This document shows, one piece after another, positions 37,431 through 46,593 of a DNA stretch of 64,000 nucleotides (within the stretch, counting starts at the first letter, position 1; every line of letters begins with the position of its first letter). The position numbers were made by a program, and so were the translations under genes. The stretch comes from Acinetobacter sp. ANC 4178 (GTDB lineage Bacteria; Pseudomonadota; Gammaproteobacteria; Pseudomonadales; Moraxellaceae): the NCBI RefSeq assembly GCF_004331175.1, contig NZ_SJOD01000002.1:248001-312000 (forward strand), read 5' to 3'. A model generated the notes under the pieces. The model was given only the letters and a program-made list of their open reading frames with translations. It made no database searches and had not been told where the DNA came from.

Positions 37431-37732
37431 GCATAAAAACAACACTTAGCACCTGCTCAAAATTCATTTCTCGTGTTAGGTTAAAGACGTATAGGAAGCA
37501 AAATTTATACTTGAGTACTATTTCATGAATAAATGGAAACCTTCAACCAATAAATTCTATTTATTATTATTTCACTGGTCGATAGTGCTTAAGTCTAATC
37601 TCCTAAAGTCTATCTAGGACAGAAAATCAACACATGATAAAACATCATTACTGATCTGGATTGCATTGAAAAGTACTGCATAAAGATCACTTTAGGGACG
37701 ACTTATTTCAATTAAAATTCGGGTATTTAAAC
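37431..37732. other. upstream region of ackA
   Basis: About 300 AT-rich bases with no ORF worth calling. The ackA promoter should be here, but no convincing -35/-10 pair or known operator stands out. Confidence 0.4.
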
Positions 37733-38956
37733 GTGTCTACATCAGTATTAGTAATTAACTGCGGTTCATCTTCAATTAAATATGCACTTGTTTCAGAACG
37801 CCGTGAAGATCGTATTTTTGGTTTAGCAGAAAACTTAGGCTCTGCTGAAGCCCGCATTAAAGGTGTCACTGTTGGTGGTGCACCACTAGAACTGTCTATT
37901 CCTCATGCTGATCATGAAAAAGCATTGGAAACAATCTTAGAGCGTCTATCTCACTATAACCCTCAAGCCATTGGTCATCGCGTTGTACATGGTGGTACAT
38001 TGACCAAAGCTGAATTACTAACCCCAGAAATTATTGAACGTATTCGTGAAGCGACGCCGCTTGCACCGCTTCACAACCCTGCTCATCTTGTTGGCATTGA
38101 CGCAACGATGCGTTTATTCCCTGAATTGCCACAAGTTGCGGTCTTTGATACTGCATTCCACCAAACGATGCCTGCACACGCTTACCGCTATGCAGTGCCT
38201 AAATTCCTCTACACTGAACACAATGTCCGTCGCTACGGCTTCCACGGTACCAGCCATGCTTACGTATCTGAACGTGGTTCTGAGTTGGCAGGCAGCTTAA
38301 AACAAGGTGGCTGGCTGACAGCTCATCTCGGCAATGGTAGCTCTACTTGTGCCATCTGGAATGGTCAAAGTGTTGACACTTCTATGGGCTTAACGCCACT
38401 TGAAGGCATTGTAATGGGGACACGTAGTGGCGATGTAGACCCAAGCTTACATAGTTTCTTAGCCTCTAACTTAGGTTGGGATGTCTATAAAATTGACAAA
38501 ATGCTGAATAAAGAAAGTGGCTTACTCGGTTTATCAGACAACCTTTCAAATGACATGCGCACTTTGATTGAAGCATCTGAACAAGGTAATGAAGATGCGA
38601 CTTTAGCGATTGAAGTTTTCTGCTATCGCCTTGCAAAATCTTTAGCTGGACTTAGCTGTGGTTTACCACGCTTAGATGGTTTGTTCTTCACAGGTGGTAT
38701 TGGTGAAAACTCTGCCTATATCCGTGAAAAAACCATGACATACTTACCACACTTCGGCTTTAACCTAAATAAAGAGCAAAACAACAGCCTTAAACGTGGT
38801 ACTGAAGGGCGTATTGATGCAGGGACTGGTCCACAAATTTGGGTCATTCCAACTGATGAAGAAGGTCGCATTGCCAAAGAGACAGCTAGCGTTGTCGACC
38901 ATGAGGTTAATCAGACAACCGCAAAAAAGCCTGAATCAACTGCCGCGATTGCTTAA
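37733..38956 (+). CDS. ackA: acetate kinase
   Basis: A 407-residue ASKHA-fold enzyme converting acetyl phosphate plus ADP to acetate plus ATP and the reverse. The GTG start directly precedes the family N-terminus [16 protein letters not shown] (phosphate 1 motif). Further motifs are [41 protein letters not shown]-like [11 protein letters not shown] and FTGGIGENS. The stop codon lies inside a 22-base perfect palindrome, and pta begins 51 bases later, so this is the classic acetate operon controlling overflow acetate and acetyl phosphate levels. Confidence 0.96.
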   Translation: MSTSVLVINCGSSSIKYALVSERREDRIFGLAENLGSAEARIKGVTVGGAPLELSIPHADHEKALETILERLSHYNPQAIGHRVVHGGTLTKAELLTPEIIERIREATPLAPLHNPAHLVGIDATMRLFPELPQVAVFDTAFHQTMPAHAYRYAVPKFLYTEHNVRRYGFHGTSHAYVSERGSELAGSLKQGGWLTAHLGNGSSTCAIWNGQSVDTSMGLTPLEGIVMGTRSGDVDPSLHSFLASNLGWDVYKIDKMLNKESGLLGLSDNLSNDMRTLIEASEQGNEDATLAIEVFCYRLAKSLAGLSCGLPRLDGLFFTGGIGENSAYIREKTMTYLPHFGFNLNKEQNNSLKRGTEGRIDAGTGPQIWVIPTDEEGRIAKETASVVDHEVNQTTAKKPESTAAIA

Positions 38957-38965
38957 GCAATCGCG
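38944..38965 (+). promoter_or_regulatory. palindromic hairpin across the ackA stop codon
   Basis: CGCGATTGC-TTAA-GCAATCGCG is a perfect 9-bp stem with a four-base loop that contains part of the stop codon. There is no T tract, so it is more likely an intercistronic RNA-stability or attenuation element than a full terminator. Confidence 0.6.
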
Positions 38966-39006
38966 CCTTGATTGCCTTTCCTATTTTTAATGAATACATA
39001 ACGACT

Positions 39007-41166
39007 ATGAAAACAATTCTTTTAGTCCCAACTGGTGAAGGCGTTGGCCTAACATCGGCATGTTTAGGTTTAAGCTATGCTTTAGAATGCCAAGGTGTTA
39101 AAGCTGGCTTTCTAAAACCTTTTTCTCAAGAAACTAAAATTGAAGCTGATCGTACCAGCGCACTTTTTCAGCATCTTACCAAAAGTGAAACCGTTGAACC
39201 CATTCCCTATGCAACCGTCACTCAGCAATTAAACTGTGGCGAAAGTGATGAACTGCTGGAAGAAGCTGTTCGCTTACATCGTCAAATTGCAAAAAAACAT
39301 GACATTATTATTGTTGAAGGTTTATTACCAAACGCACGTGATGCTTTTGCCTCTGAACTGAATGCCGCTTTAGCAAAAGCATTAGATGCTAAAGTCATTA
39401 TCGTGAGCAATGCCGATATTCATAAAGCCTCTGCAACAGCTGAAAAAGTCGAAGCTCAACTGCGTCATTTTGGTGGTGCATCGAGTGATCGTACTGCTGG
39501 GGTGCTATTCATGCGTACCAAAGGCTTGCCTGAAGGTTCTGCACAAATTCCATTAACCTTCGATCCAAGCCTACGCTTAGTAAGTGATACCAACAAATTT
39601 GTAGCAGATATTCAAAAAACTCATGCCCATATTGGTACAGCGCAGTTGCCCGTCATTGGTCTGGTACCATTCAGTAATACACTGAGCGTACCGCGCATGT
39701 CTGATTTGGCAGCCAATTTACAAGCTGAATGGATTAGCCAAGGCGAAGCTTTACAACGTCGTGTGTTGCACAGCAGCCTGATTGCAGCCAATATTGAACA
39801 CGAACTAGATAAGTTTGTTGCTGGCGAATTAATCATTAGTGCTTCAGACCGTATTGATGTTTTATTGGCAAGTAGCTTAGCCAGCAGTAATGGGACGCCG
39901 CTTGCGGGTCTATTATTGACTGAACATCATGCACCTAACAGTCAAATTCTAGATTTCTGCCAAGCTGCAATTAAACAAGGCTTACCAATCTTACATACCC
40001 CACTGAGTACGTTTGAAACTGCCCAAAGCTTAATGAATTTAAGCAATGAAATTCCAGTAGATGACACTGAACGTGCCGAGCAAGTCACCCGCTTTGTGTC
40101 TAGCCACATTAATGAAGAATGGCTCGCTCTACTCTTGAAGGGCACTTACAATCCACGTTTGTCTCCTTCTGCTTTCCGTCACGAACTGGTGCAAAAATCC
40201 ATTCATGCCAAAAAGCGCATTGTATTACCTGAAGGTGATGAACCACGTACGATTCAAGCCGCAGCAATCTGTCAATCTCGTGGCATTGCCCAATGTATTC
40301 TTTTGGCAAAACCAGAAGCTGTGGTTGAGGTGGCAAAAGCACGTAATATCGAGTTGCCATTTGACCTTGAAATTATTGACCCAGACCTGATTCGTGAAAA
40401 CTATGTCACGCCGATGGTCGAGTTACGTAAAGGCAAAATCAACGAATTACAGGCCCGTGAACAACTGCAAGACACCGTCGTTCTAGGCACAATGATGTTG
40501 GCGCTGGATCAAGTTGATGGTTTGGTTTCTGGTGCAGTTCATACCACAGCCAATACGGTTCGCCCTGCATTTCAGTTAATTAAAACTGCACCTGAATATT
40601 CATTGGTTTCTTCAGTATTCTTTATGCTGTTGCCTGATGAAGTCTATGTTTACGGTGACTGTGCGATTAATCCAGACCCAGATGCGGAACAACTGGCGGA
40701 AATTGCCATTCAATCGGCAGATTCAGCAAAAGCATTCGGCATTGACCCACGCATTGCCATGATTTCTTACTCTACAGGGACTTCGGGTGCAGGCGTAGAA
40801 GTCGAAAAAGTGGCTCAAGCAACAGCGATTGCCAAACAGCGTCGCCCTGATCTCTTGATTGATGGTCCATTACAGTACGATGCAGCTTCTGTCGAAAGTG
40901 TGGGGCGCTCGAAAGCACCAGACTCTAAAGTTGCAGGTCGTGCAAATGTCTTTATTTTCCCAGATTTAAATACAGGCAACACCACGTATAAAGCGGTACA
41001 ACGTTCTGCCAATGTGGTGAGCGTTGGACCAATGCTGCAAGGGTTGAACAAACCTGTAAATGACTTGTCTCGTGGGGCATTGGTGGATGATATTGTATTC
41101 ACGATTGCACTGACTGCGATTCAAGCAGAACAGCAAGTCGAAGCCAAAGCCAGCAAAGCCTCTTAA
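39007..41166 (+). CDS. pta: phosphate acetyltransferase (long, multidomain)
   Basis: A 719-residue class II phosphotransacetylase interconverting acetyl-CoA and acetyl phosphate. The start is MKTILLVPTGEGVGLTS, the usual family N-terminus; an upstream in-frame extension is not conserved-looking. Residues 1-180 form a P-loop BioD/CobQ-like domain (PTGEGVGLTS), about 215-325 a DRTGG regulatory domain, and about 390-715 the catalytic PTA domain with RIVLPEGDEPRTIQAA, VHTTANTVRPAFQLIK and YSTGTSGAG. It lies downstream of ackA in the same operon, and a strong terminator follows. Confidence 0.95.
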   Translation: MKTILLVPTGEGVGLTSACLGLSYALECQGVKAGFLKPFSQETKIEADRTSALFQHLTKSETVEPIPYATVTQQLNCGESDELLEEAVRLHRQIAKKHDIIIVEGLLPNARDAFASELNAALAKALDAKVIIVSNADIHKASATAEKVEAQLRHFGGASSDRTAGVLFMRTKGLPEGSAQIPLTFDPSLRLVSDTNKFVADIQKTHAHIGTAQLPVIGLVPFSNTLSVPRMSDLAANLQAEWISQGEALQRRVLHSSLIAANIEHELDKFVAGELIISASDRIDVLLASSLASSNGTPLAGLLLTEHHAPNSQILDFCQAAIKQGLPILHTPLSTFETAQSLMNLSNEIPVDDTERAEQVTRFVSSHINEEWLALLLKGTYNPRLSPSAFRHELVQKSIHAKKRIVLPEGDEPRTIQAAAICQSRGIAQCILLAKPEAVVEVAKARNIELPFDLEIIDPDLIRENYVTPMVELRKGKINELQAREQLQDTVVLGTMMLALDQVDGLVSGAVHTTANTVRPAFQLIKTAPEYSLVSSVFFMLLPDEVYVYGDCAINPDPDAEQLAEIAIQSADSAKAFGIDPRIAMISYSTGTSGAGVEVEKVAQATAIAKQRRPDLLIDGPLQYDAASVESVGRSKAPDSKVAGRANVFIFPDLNTGNTTYKAVQRSANVVSVGPMLQGLNKPVNDLSRGALVDDIVFTIALTAIQAEQQVEAKASKAS

Positions 41167-41183
41167 GTCATTTTCGGTTTTCC

Positions 41184-41212
41184 AAACCACTCTTTCGAGA
41201 GTGGTTTTTTTT
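41184..41212 (+). terminator. rho-independent terminator after pta
   Basis: AAACCACTCT and AGAGTGGTTT form a 10-bp stem with a tight TTCG loop and a long T run, typical of a strong intrinsic terminator. Confidence 0.9.
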
Positions 41213-41254
41213 GCTTTGCCCAATCCATCCAATTGCCCATTTATTCCCAAATAT

Positions 41255-41872
41255 CTAAAGTGATTCAAGCTTTTTCGCCAACCACACGGTATGCCCTGTA
41301 CATTCAGGATCTTCCGACACCATTTTCAGCACCTCAAAACCATATTGAGCCAATAAATGACGGTATTCTTCTGGGGCTAAACTGGCATGATATAACGCGT
41401 GACCAAACAGCTCCCCAATCGCTTCACCGTGTGTAGGACCACTGCTAAACATCAGCATGGTTCCCGATTTGGCATGTGATGCAAATTGAGCAAACATCTG
41501 CCGTTGATCGTCTTGCGTCAAATGAAAAAAACTGTCCCACGCCAAAATTGCATCAAATTTTTGTTCTAGATTGAGTTGGCGCATGTCCGCGTGAAGCCAC
41601 GTTTGTTCGGGAAAATTTGCTCGCGCCATCATCAACATTGCTTCTGCACTGTCTACACCTGTTATTGTGCAACCCTGTTCAATTAAATAAGCGGCGATCG
41701 GTTTCCCCGCCCCACAACCTAAATCCAAAACATTGGCTTGATCTGGTAGCAACGCCAACATGCGATCCAACCACACTTTTTCAAATAACCACTCTCCACG
41801 CAATGCCACCCATTCACGTGCATACTTCTGATAAAGCTCAATAATATTTTCTGATAGATGATTGTTTGGCAT
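41255..41872 (-). CDS. class I SAM-dependent methyltransferase
   Basis: A 205-residue methyltransferase of the Methyltransf_25/11 type. Motif I is VLDLGCGAGKPIAAYL (about 46-61), then TGVDSAEAML with the ribose-binding Asp, and DAILAWDSFFHLTQDDQRQM as the motif IV region. The substrate is unknown. The N-terminal ~35 residues form a helix before the fold, as is common in small-molecule methyltransferases. It lies downstream of the convergent ackA-pta operon and 55 bases after the DMT transporter gene in the same direction, so co-transcription is possible but not demonstrated. Confidence 0.85.
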   Translation of the reverse strand: MPNNHLSENIIELYQKYAREWVALRGEWLFEKVWLDRMLALLPDQANVLDLGCGAGKPIAAYLIEQGCTITGVDSAEAMLMMARANFPEQTWLHADMRQLNLEQKFDAILAWDSFFHLTQDDQRQMFAQFASHAKSGTMLMFSSGPTHGEAIGELFGHALYHASLAPEEYRHLLAQYGFEVLKMVSEDPECTGHTVWLAKKLESL

Positions 41873-41927
41873 AATATTTTTTATAACATTGAAAACATGA
41901 ATTCACTGCTTATCATCGATGCAAGAC

Positions 41928-42833
41928 TCAGCTTTGTTTAGACAGTTGTACAGCCTTTGACTGTGGCAGTTTAACAAAGAAAATTGCGTTACCACATAAA
42001 ATTAGAATCACGCCAATCACCGCATTCCAATGCCATTGATAAGCTTCCCACACTGTTGAAATCACCAAAGCCACCAATGGAAATAGCAAAGTGCTGTATG
42101 CCGCCTTGCCCGAACCAATACGCCCCACCAAATAGAAATAGGCAGTAAAACCAATCACCGAACCAAAAAGTGCCAAATAAATTAAAGCTGAAATCGCACT
42201 TAAAGGCATCGTTGGAAAAAAATCGTCCTGTTGTACATATGAAATGAATGCCATTAAAAGAGCACCATACGACATGCCATAAGCATTGGTGGTAAAAATA
42301 TCCAATCCATTTTTCTGATGGCGTGTACTAATCATATTGCCCAACGAAAACCCATAAGTTCCGAGTACACACAGTGAAATCCCCAATAAGGTTTGACTGT
42401 TTAATGTGGTGCCAACCACATCTTGCCAGAACAGAGCTATCATCCCAAGCACCCCAAGCAAAGCCGCAGGATAAAACCGAGACGAAATTTGCTGTGCAAA
42501 AAACAGTTTGGCATTCAAAGTGTTGAAGATGACCGCCATAGAAAAAATCACGGCTTCTAAGCCACTGCTGACATATTGCACTGCATAATAAAAACAAACA
42601 AAGTTAAAACCAAAAATACAGAAGGCCTGTAACATACAAAACAGATGATCTTTCACTGTTAGTTTTTGCAATTTACGCCACAGCGCAATAAAAGCAAACA
42701 ACACCATTGCCGAAATAAAAAAGCGCCAGAACACCGCCACATTGGCTGATATTCCGCTTTGTTGTTGTAGGCTAATGGCAATCCATGTCGTTCCCCAGAT
42801 CACCACAACCAAAGCATATAACAGCGCATTCAT
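41928..42833 (-). CDS. DMT-superfamily (EamA) transporter
   Basis: A 301-residue inner-membrane protein with ten predicted helices in two EamA repeats (about 5-140 and 150-285). The opening pattern LVVIWGTTWIAI and the conserved GLEAVIFSMAVIFN are typical of drug/metabolite exporters. The direction is probably efflux of a small metabolite, but the substrate is unknown. A divergently transcribed AraC-family regulator starts 180 bases away; such pairs are often regulator and target, which is inference here. Confidence 0.88.
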   Translation of the reverse strand: MNALLYALVVVIWGTTWIAISLQQQSGISANVAVFWRFFISAMVLFAFIALWRKLQKLTVKDHLFCMLQAFCIFGFNFVCFYYAVQYVSSGLEAVIFSMAVIFNTLNAKLFFAQQISSRFYPAALLGVLGMIALFWQDVVGTTLNSQTLLGISLCVLGTYGFSLGNMISTRHQKNGLDIFTTNAYGMSYGALLMAFISYVQQDDFFPTMPLSAISALIYLALFGSVIGFTAYFYLVGRIGSGKAAYSTLLFPLVALVISTVWEAYQWHWNAVIGVILILCGNAIFFVKLPQSKAVQLSKQS

Positions 42834-43013
42834 TCAATTTCAATCCAAGCTAATGACGTCGACCACATTATCTCTAAACCAAGAAACTCAATGCTTGCAG
42901 CTTCTTGCGGTCATTATCATCAACTTGTGATTTTTTATCGAATTTTACCCACGGATGACAAGACCGAATAGAAGTCCTACACTAGTTACTCAATTTGGCA
43001 CTGCGTGTAGAAG

Positions 43014-43883
43014 ATGAACTATCAGATTCTAGATCAATTACAACAACACAAAGCCCAACTTCTCGACTCAGTCGAATTGGGTTCAGGCATGCAGCTCGCC
43101 ATGTGGCAAAATAACCAAGACTGCGTACAGGTCTGTAGTAATCACCACACTTTAAGTATGTACATTCAAGGTGGCTATCACAGTTATCAAAAGACCGTTC
43201 ACGGTTGGCAGAATGGTGGCGGCCCCGACCATATGTGCCTGATGCCACAGGATTTTGAATCCACTTGGGATTTACGTGATCCGCTAACCTTCGTGCACTT
43301 GTACTACACTGAACAACACTTAAAACGCGTAGCCGAACAAGTCTGGGACCGTGAACCAAGCCAAATACAGTTAAATCCACAGAGCTTTGTCGCCGACCCG
43401 CAAATTGCGATGATCTATCGACACTTTTTACTGAGTGGTGCTTGGCAGAATCGTGAAAATCACTTACAGATGAGTACTGCCACCACTTTGTTGTTAAATC
43501 ATTTAATTAAAAATTATAGTCATAGTGAGTGGCAAGCTCCCGAAGTCAAAGGAGGACTATCACCTTATATCCTCAAACAACTTTTACAATGGATTGATCA
43601 GCATCTACATTTAAGTTTAACCCTGTCCGATTTGGCACAACAAACCCAGCTCAGTGAATATCACTTTGCGCATATGTTTAAACGGTCGATGCATATGCCA
43701 CCGCATCAATATGTGATGCTACGACGACTGGAATTGGCACATCAGACATTACAAACCACCACGGCCACAATCACAGAAGTTTCAACGCAATATGGATTTA
43801 GTTCCAGCAGCCATTTTAGTCATCGTTTTAAAAACCACTTTGGCTATTCGCCTTCGCAAATGCAAAAAACGCGAAAAACCTGA
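43014..43883 (+). CDS. AraC-family transcriptional regulator
   Basis: A 289-residue regulator. The N-terminal half (about 20-160) is a cupin-like sensor domain with HTLSMYIQGGY and GGGPDHMCLMPQDF. The C-terminal AraC domain (about 190-285) has two helix-turn-helix motifs: LTLSDLAQQTQLSEYHFAHMFKRS and ITEVSTQYGFSSSSHFSHRFK, followed by GYSPSQMQ. It is divergent from the DMT transporter, a plausible target. An 8-bp tandem repeat starts 16 bases after its stop. The effector is unknown. Confidence 0.9.
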   Translation: MNYQILDQLQQHKAQLLDSVELGSGMQLAMWQNNQDCVQVCSNHHTLSMYIQGGYHSYQKTVHGWQNGGGPDHMCLMPQDFESTWDLRDPLTFVHLYYTEQHLKRVAEQVWDREPSQIQLNPQSFVADPQIAMIYRHFLLSGAWQNRENHLQMSTATTLLLNHLIKNYSHSEWQAPEVKGGLSPYILKQLLQWIDQHLHLSLTLSDLAQQTQLSEYHFAHMFKRSMHMPPHQYVMLRRLELAHQTLQTTTATITEVSTQYGFSSSSHFSHRFKNHFGYSPSQMQKTRKT

Positions 43884-43898
43884 TCTTAAAAAGAGACT

Positions 43899-43962
43899 TT
43901 TGAAGATTTGAAGATTTGAAGATTTGAAGATTTGAAGATTTGAAGATTTGAAGATTTGAAGA
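43899..43962. repeat. 8-bp tandem repeat, about 7.6 copies
   Basis: The unit GAAGATTT is repeated seven times without mismatch from 43902 to 43957 and ends in a partial copy, GAAGA. It lies between the AraC stop and a bidirectional terminator. The unit length is not a multiple of three and the array is outside any supported gene. Confidence 0.9.
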
Positions 43963-43973
43963 AAGCTTAAAAC

Positions 43974-44011
43974 AAAAAAAGAAGATAAAGCTTAAGCCTG
44001 ATCTTCTTTTT
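43974..44011. terminator. bidirectional terminator of the PhoB-box small unit and AraC gene
   Basis: AAAAAGAAGAT pairs with ATCTTCTTTTT across a 14-base loop, with T runs on both strands. On the minus strand it ends the small PhoB-box transcription unit; on the plus strand it can end the araC-type transcript. Confidence 0.75.
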
Positions 44012-44078
44012 GACCGTAAAACCATGTTGCCGCAATAAAACAACTAAAACCAACAACCATTAGAATTGCAGATGCCAT
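43992..44078 (-). CDS. 28-residue single-pass membrane miniprotein (candidate)
   Basis: A 28-codon ORF that starts MASAILMVVGFSCF and ends WFYGQKEDQA. Residues 3-21 are hydrophobic enough to cross the membrane, with a short charged tail, a layout like CydX, AcrZ or KdpF, though I recognise no family. It has its own PhoB-type promoter (44105-44140), a predicted leader of about 20 bases and a terminator that overlaps the last codons. The Shine-Dalgarno is weak (AGAG about 9-10 bases upstream), so the transcript could instead be a small RNA of about 120 nt. If translated, it would be a phosphate-starvation-induced partner of a membrane complex. Confidence 0.5.
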   Translation of the reverse strand: MASAILMVVGFSCFIAATWFYGQKEDQA

Positions 44079-44104
44079 AACGAAACGCTCTGTTTGGGAT
44101 GCGG

Positions 44105-44140
44105 ATATTATGTGAAAGTTTTATGACAAATTTATGACAA
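44105..44140 (-). promoter_or_regulatory. triple PhoB box with -10 element
   Basis: Reading the minus strand, TTGTCAT-AAAT-TTGTCAT-AAAA-CTTTCAC gives three 7-mers at exact 11-bp spacing, the PhoB half-site pattern (CTGTCAT), followed one base later by TAATAT as the -10. The direction points to the small ORF at 43992-44078. Confidence 0.78.
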
Positions 44141-44359
44141 TCCTGTCATTTTAAAATTCATTCAAATTTCCTACACACTAAAGACAATCAATTCAATAGG
44201 TTAAATTTAAATCACCCATCCATCCTGCTACTTTTTAAATGAATAAAACCGTTTATTGAGATATCTCATGTGAAAGATCTCATACTTGATAACCGATTTT
44301 ATCCATTAAACTTTAGCCCAAAAATGCAGCAAAACACCCACAACCGTGACGTTATACCT

Positions 44360-44365
44360 TATAAT
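44360..44365 (+). promoter_or_regulatory. possible -10 element of fumarase gene
   Basis: A perfect TATAAT lies 41 bases before the fumarase ATG. No good -35 is seen at the expected distance, so the call is tentative. Confidence 0.3.
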
Positions 44366-44405
44366 TTAGCCCGCTAGCTAACAGCCCGCTCAAGAGATAT
44401 TTGAT

Positions 44406-45932
44406 ATGACAACTATTATCAAGCAAGATGACTTGATCACTTCGGTCAAGGACGCGCTTCAATTCATTTCGTACTATCACCCGCAAGACTTCATCCAAGC
44501 GATGAGCCGTGCGTACGACCGTGAAGAAAACAAAGCTGCGAAAGACGCCATTGCACAAATCTTGATTAACTCTCGTATGTGTGCAGAAGGTCATCGTCCA
44601 ATCTGCCAAGATACTGGTATTGTTAACGTATTTGTTGAAGTGGGCATGGATGTTAAATTCGATTTAACCATGAGCCTCGATGATGCAATTAATGAAGGTG
44701 TACGCCAAGGTTACTTAGAAAACTCAAACGTACTTCGTGCATCTGTTTTGGCTGATCCTGCTTTTGGTCGTAAAAACACCAAAGACAACACACCTGCTGT
44801 GATTTACCACAAGCTTGTTCCAGGCAACAAAGTGGACATTACGGTTGCAGCCAAAGGTGGCGGTTCAGAAAACAAATCTAAACTGGCAATGCTAAACCCA
44901 TCTGATTCGATTGTGGACTGGGTACTGAAAACTGTTCCAACGATGGGTGCAGGCTGGTGTCCTCCTGGTATGCTCGGTATTGGTATTGGTGGTACTGCTG
45001 AAAAAGCCATGATGCTTGCAAAAGAATCGCTCATGGAAGAAATCAACATGGACGAACTACTTCGTCGTGGGCCTGAAAATAAAATCGAAGAACTTCGTAT
45101 GGAAATCTTCGAAAAAGTAAATGCACTTGGTATTGGTGCACAAGGTCTGGGCGGCTTAACCACAGTTCTTGATATTAAAATTAAAGACTACCCATGTCAT
45201 GCTGCGGGCAAACCAGTCGGCATGATTCCAAACTGTGCAGCAACGCGTCACGCACACTTCCAATTAGATGGTTCAGGTGTTGCACATATTCAAGCACCGA
45301 AACTTGAAGACTACCCTTCTGTTACTTGGGATTCTTCAAGTTCTAAACGTGTAGACCTAGATACGATTACTCAAGAAGAAATGAACGCATGGCAACCAGG
45401 CGACACATTATTGCTTAACGGTACAATTTATACAGGTCGTGACGCTGCGCACAAACGTATGGTTGACATGTTGAACAATGGTGAAGAGCTTCCAGTTGAC
45501 CTTAAAGGTAAATTCATTTACTACGTAGGTCCTGTAGACCCAGTCGGTGATGAAGTGGTTGGTCCTGCTGGCCCTACAACAGCAACACGTATGGACAAGT
45601 TCACTCGCCAAGTTTTAGAAGCGACTGGCATGTTCGGTATGATTGGTAAAGCTGACCGTGGTCCAGCGGCTGTTGAAGCCATCAAAGACAACAAAGCGAC
45701 TTACTTGATGGCAGTGGGCGGCGCAGCTTACCTTGTGTCTAAAGCGATTCGTGAAGCCGAAGTAGTTGCCTTTGCTGACTTAGGTATGGAAGCGATTTAC
45801 AAGTTTGTGGTTAAAGACATGCCTGTATCAGTTGCGGTTGATGTAAACGGTACGTCTATTCACGCAACAGCACCGAAAATCTGGCAAGCGAAAATTGGCA
45901 AAATTCCTGTAGTAGATGCTGCAGCGGGCTAA
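44406..45932 (+). CDS. fumA: class I fumarate hydratase (iron-sulfur)
   Basis: A 508-residue [4Fe-4S] hydro-lyase of the tricarboxylic acid cycle converting fumarate to malate. The N-terminal alpha domain has RPICQDTGIVNVFVE and KGGGSENKSKLAML, with cluster cysteines in ICQDT, GWCPPG and PNCAATRH. The C-terminal beta domain has FIYYVGPVDPVGDEVVGPAGPTTATRMD and MIGKADRG. Length matches E. coli FumA/FumB. It is monocistronic with a strong terminator. The class I enzyme is oxygen-labile; whether a stable class II FumC also exists is not visible here. Confidence 0.94.
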   Translation: MTTIIKQDDLITSVKDALQFISYYHPQDFIQAMSRAYDREENKAAKDAIAQILINSRMCAEGHRPICQDTGIVNVFVEVGMDVKFDLTMSLDDAINEGVRQGYLENSNVLRASVLADPAFGRKNTKDNTPAVIYHKLVPGNKVDITVAAKGGGSENKSKLAMLNPSDSIVDWVLKTVPTMGAGWCPPGMLGIGIGGTAEKAMMLAKESLMEEINMDELLRRGPENKIEELRMEIFEKVNALGIGAQGLGGLTTVLDIKIKDYPCHAAGKPVGMIPNCAATRHAHFQLDGSGVAHIQAPKLEDYPSVTWDSSSSKRVDLDTITQEEMNAWQPGDTLLLNGTIYTGRDAAHKRMVDMLNNGEELPVDLKGKFIYYVGPVDPVGDEVVGPAGPTTATRMDKFTRQVLEATGMFGMIGKADRGPAAVEAIKDNKATYLMAVGGAAYLVSKAIREAEVVAFADLGMEAIYKFVVKDMPVSVAVDVNGTSIHATAPKIWQAKIGKIPVVDAAAG

Positions 45933-45954
45933 ACCCTAAGTTTTGCTTTTTTCA

Positions 45955-45995
45955 ATACCCTTAACATGCTAAGGTCTTGTTAAGGGTATTTTTTT
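45955..45995 (+). terminator. rho-independent terminator after fumarase gene
   Basis: ATACCCTTAACA and TGTTAAGGGTAT form a perfect 12-bp stem with an 11-base loop and a T run. Confidence 0.88.
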
Positions 45996-46039
45996 GCCCA
46001 AAATTTATCTTTCTATAACGATCATTCATTCTAAATATT

Positions 46040-46588
46040 ATGAAAAAATTAAGCCATATCCTGACCACACTTGCACTTTGTACACTCAGTTTCAGCACTT
46101 TTGCAAAACCTGCAACCGAGGCATCTGTCGAAAAAGCCCTTGTACTGAGCGACATTAAAGGCACTTTAGCCCAATCCCAACAGGAAATGCGTCCTGTCTA
46201 TGAACAGCAAGCAGAAGAAATGCTCAAAAATATGTTTAAAACGACCACACTAAATGCCGAACAACAAAAAGCTGCGCAGCAAATTGCAGATATTACGGCC
46301 TCGTTCAGCGGTAAATTAATTTCTGATCCAAAATTTATGCAAATGCTAAAAGATGTCTATATGCAGACCTTCACTGAAGAAGAAGTCCTTGCCAATATTC
46401 AATTTCTTGAAACACCTGTTGGACAATCAATTAGCAAGAAAAGTAGCAAAATGATGAGCGAAATCATGCGTAACAGTATTGATATGTCTGCACAAATGAT
46501 GCAAGACCCTGCAACGCAAGACGAAATCAATCAGCAAGTAGCACAAACACTTGAGCCATTATTCAAACAGGTAAAAAAGAGCAAATAA
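46040..46588 (+). CDS. DUF2059 family exported protein
   Basis: A 182-residue secreted protein with a signal peptide (about 1-22, cleavage after TFA). The helical body has EASVEKALVLSDIK and SKKSSKMMSEIMRNSI, with the LETPVGQSISKK pattern of DUF2059, a family of unknown role. It contains no cysteines after cleavage and no membrane segment. It stands alone after the fumarase terminator and converges with the lipoprotein gene, only 5 bases between stops and no visible terminator between them. Confidence 0.83.
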   Translation: MKKLSHILTTLALCTLSFSTFAKPATEASVEKALVLSDIKGTLAQSQQEMRPVYEQQAEEMLKNMFKTTTLNAEQQKAAQQIADITASFSGKLISDPKFMQMLKDVYMQTFTEEEVLANIQFLETPVGQSISKKSSKMMSEIMRNSIDMSAQMMQDPATQDEINQQVAQTLEPLFKQVKKSK

Positions 46589-46593
46589 CCAGA

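Noticed and set aside
43899..43962. Possible CRISPR-like array
   Set aside because: 8-bp units are contiguous with no spacers and no cas genes nearby; a simple tandem repeat.
43828..44043. Minus-strand ORF reading through the 8-bp repeat
   Set aside because: Its translation is repeat-derived (SNLQIFK units) and it crosses the terminator and the end of the araC-type gene; no ribosome site.
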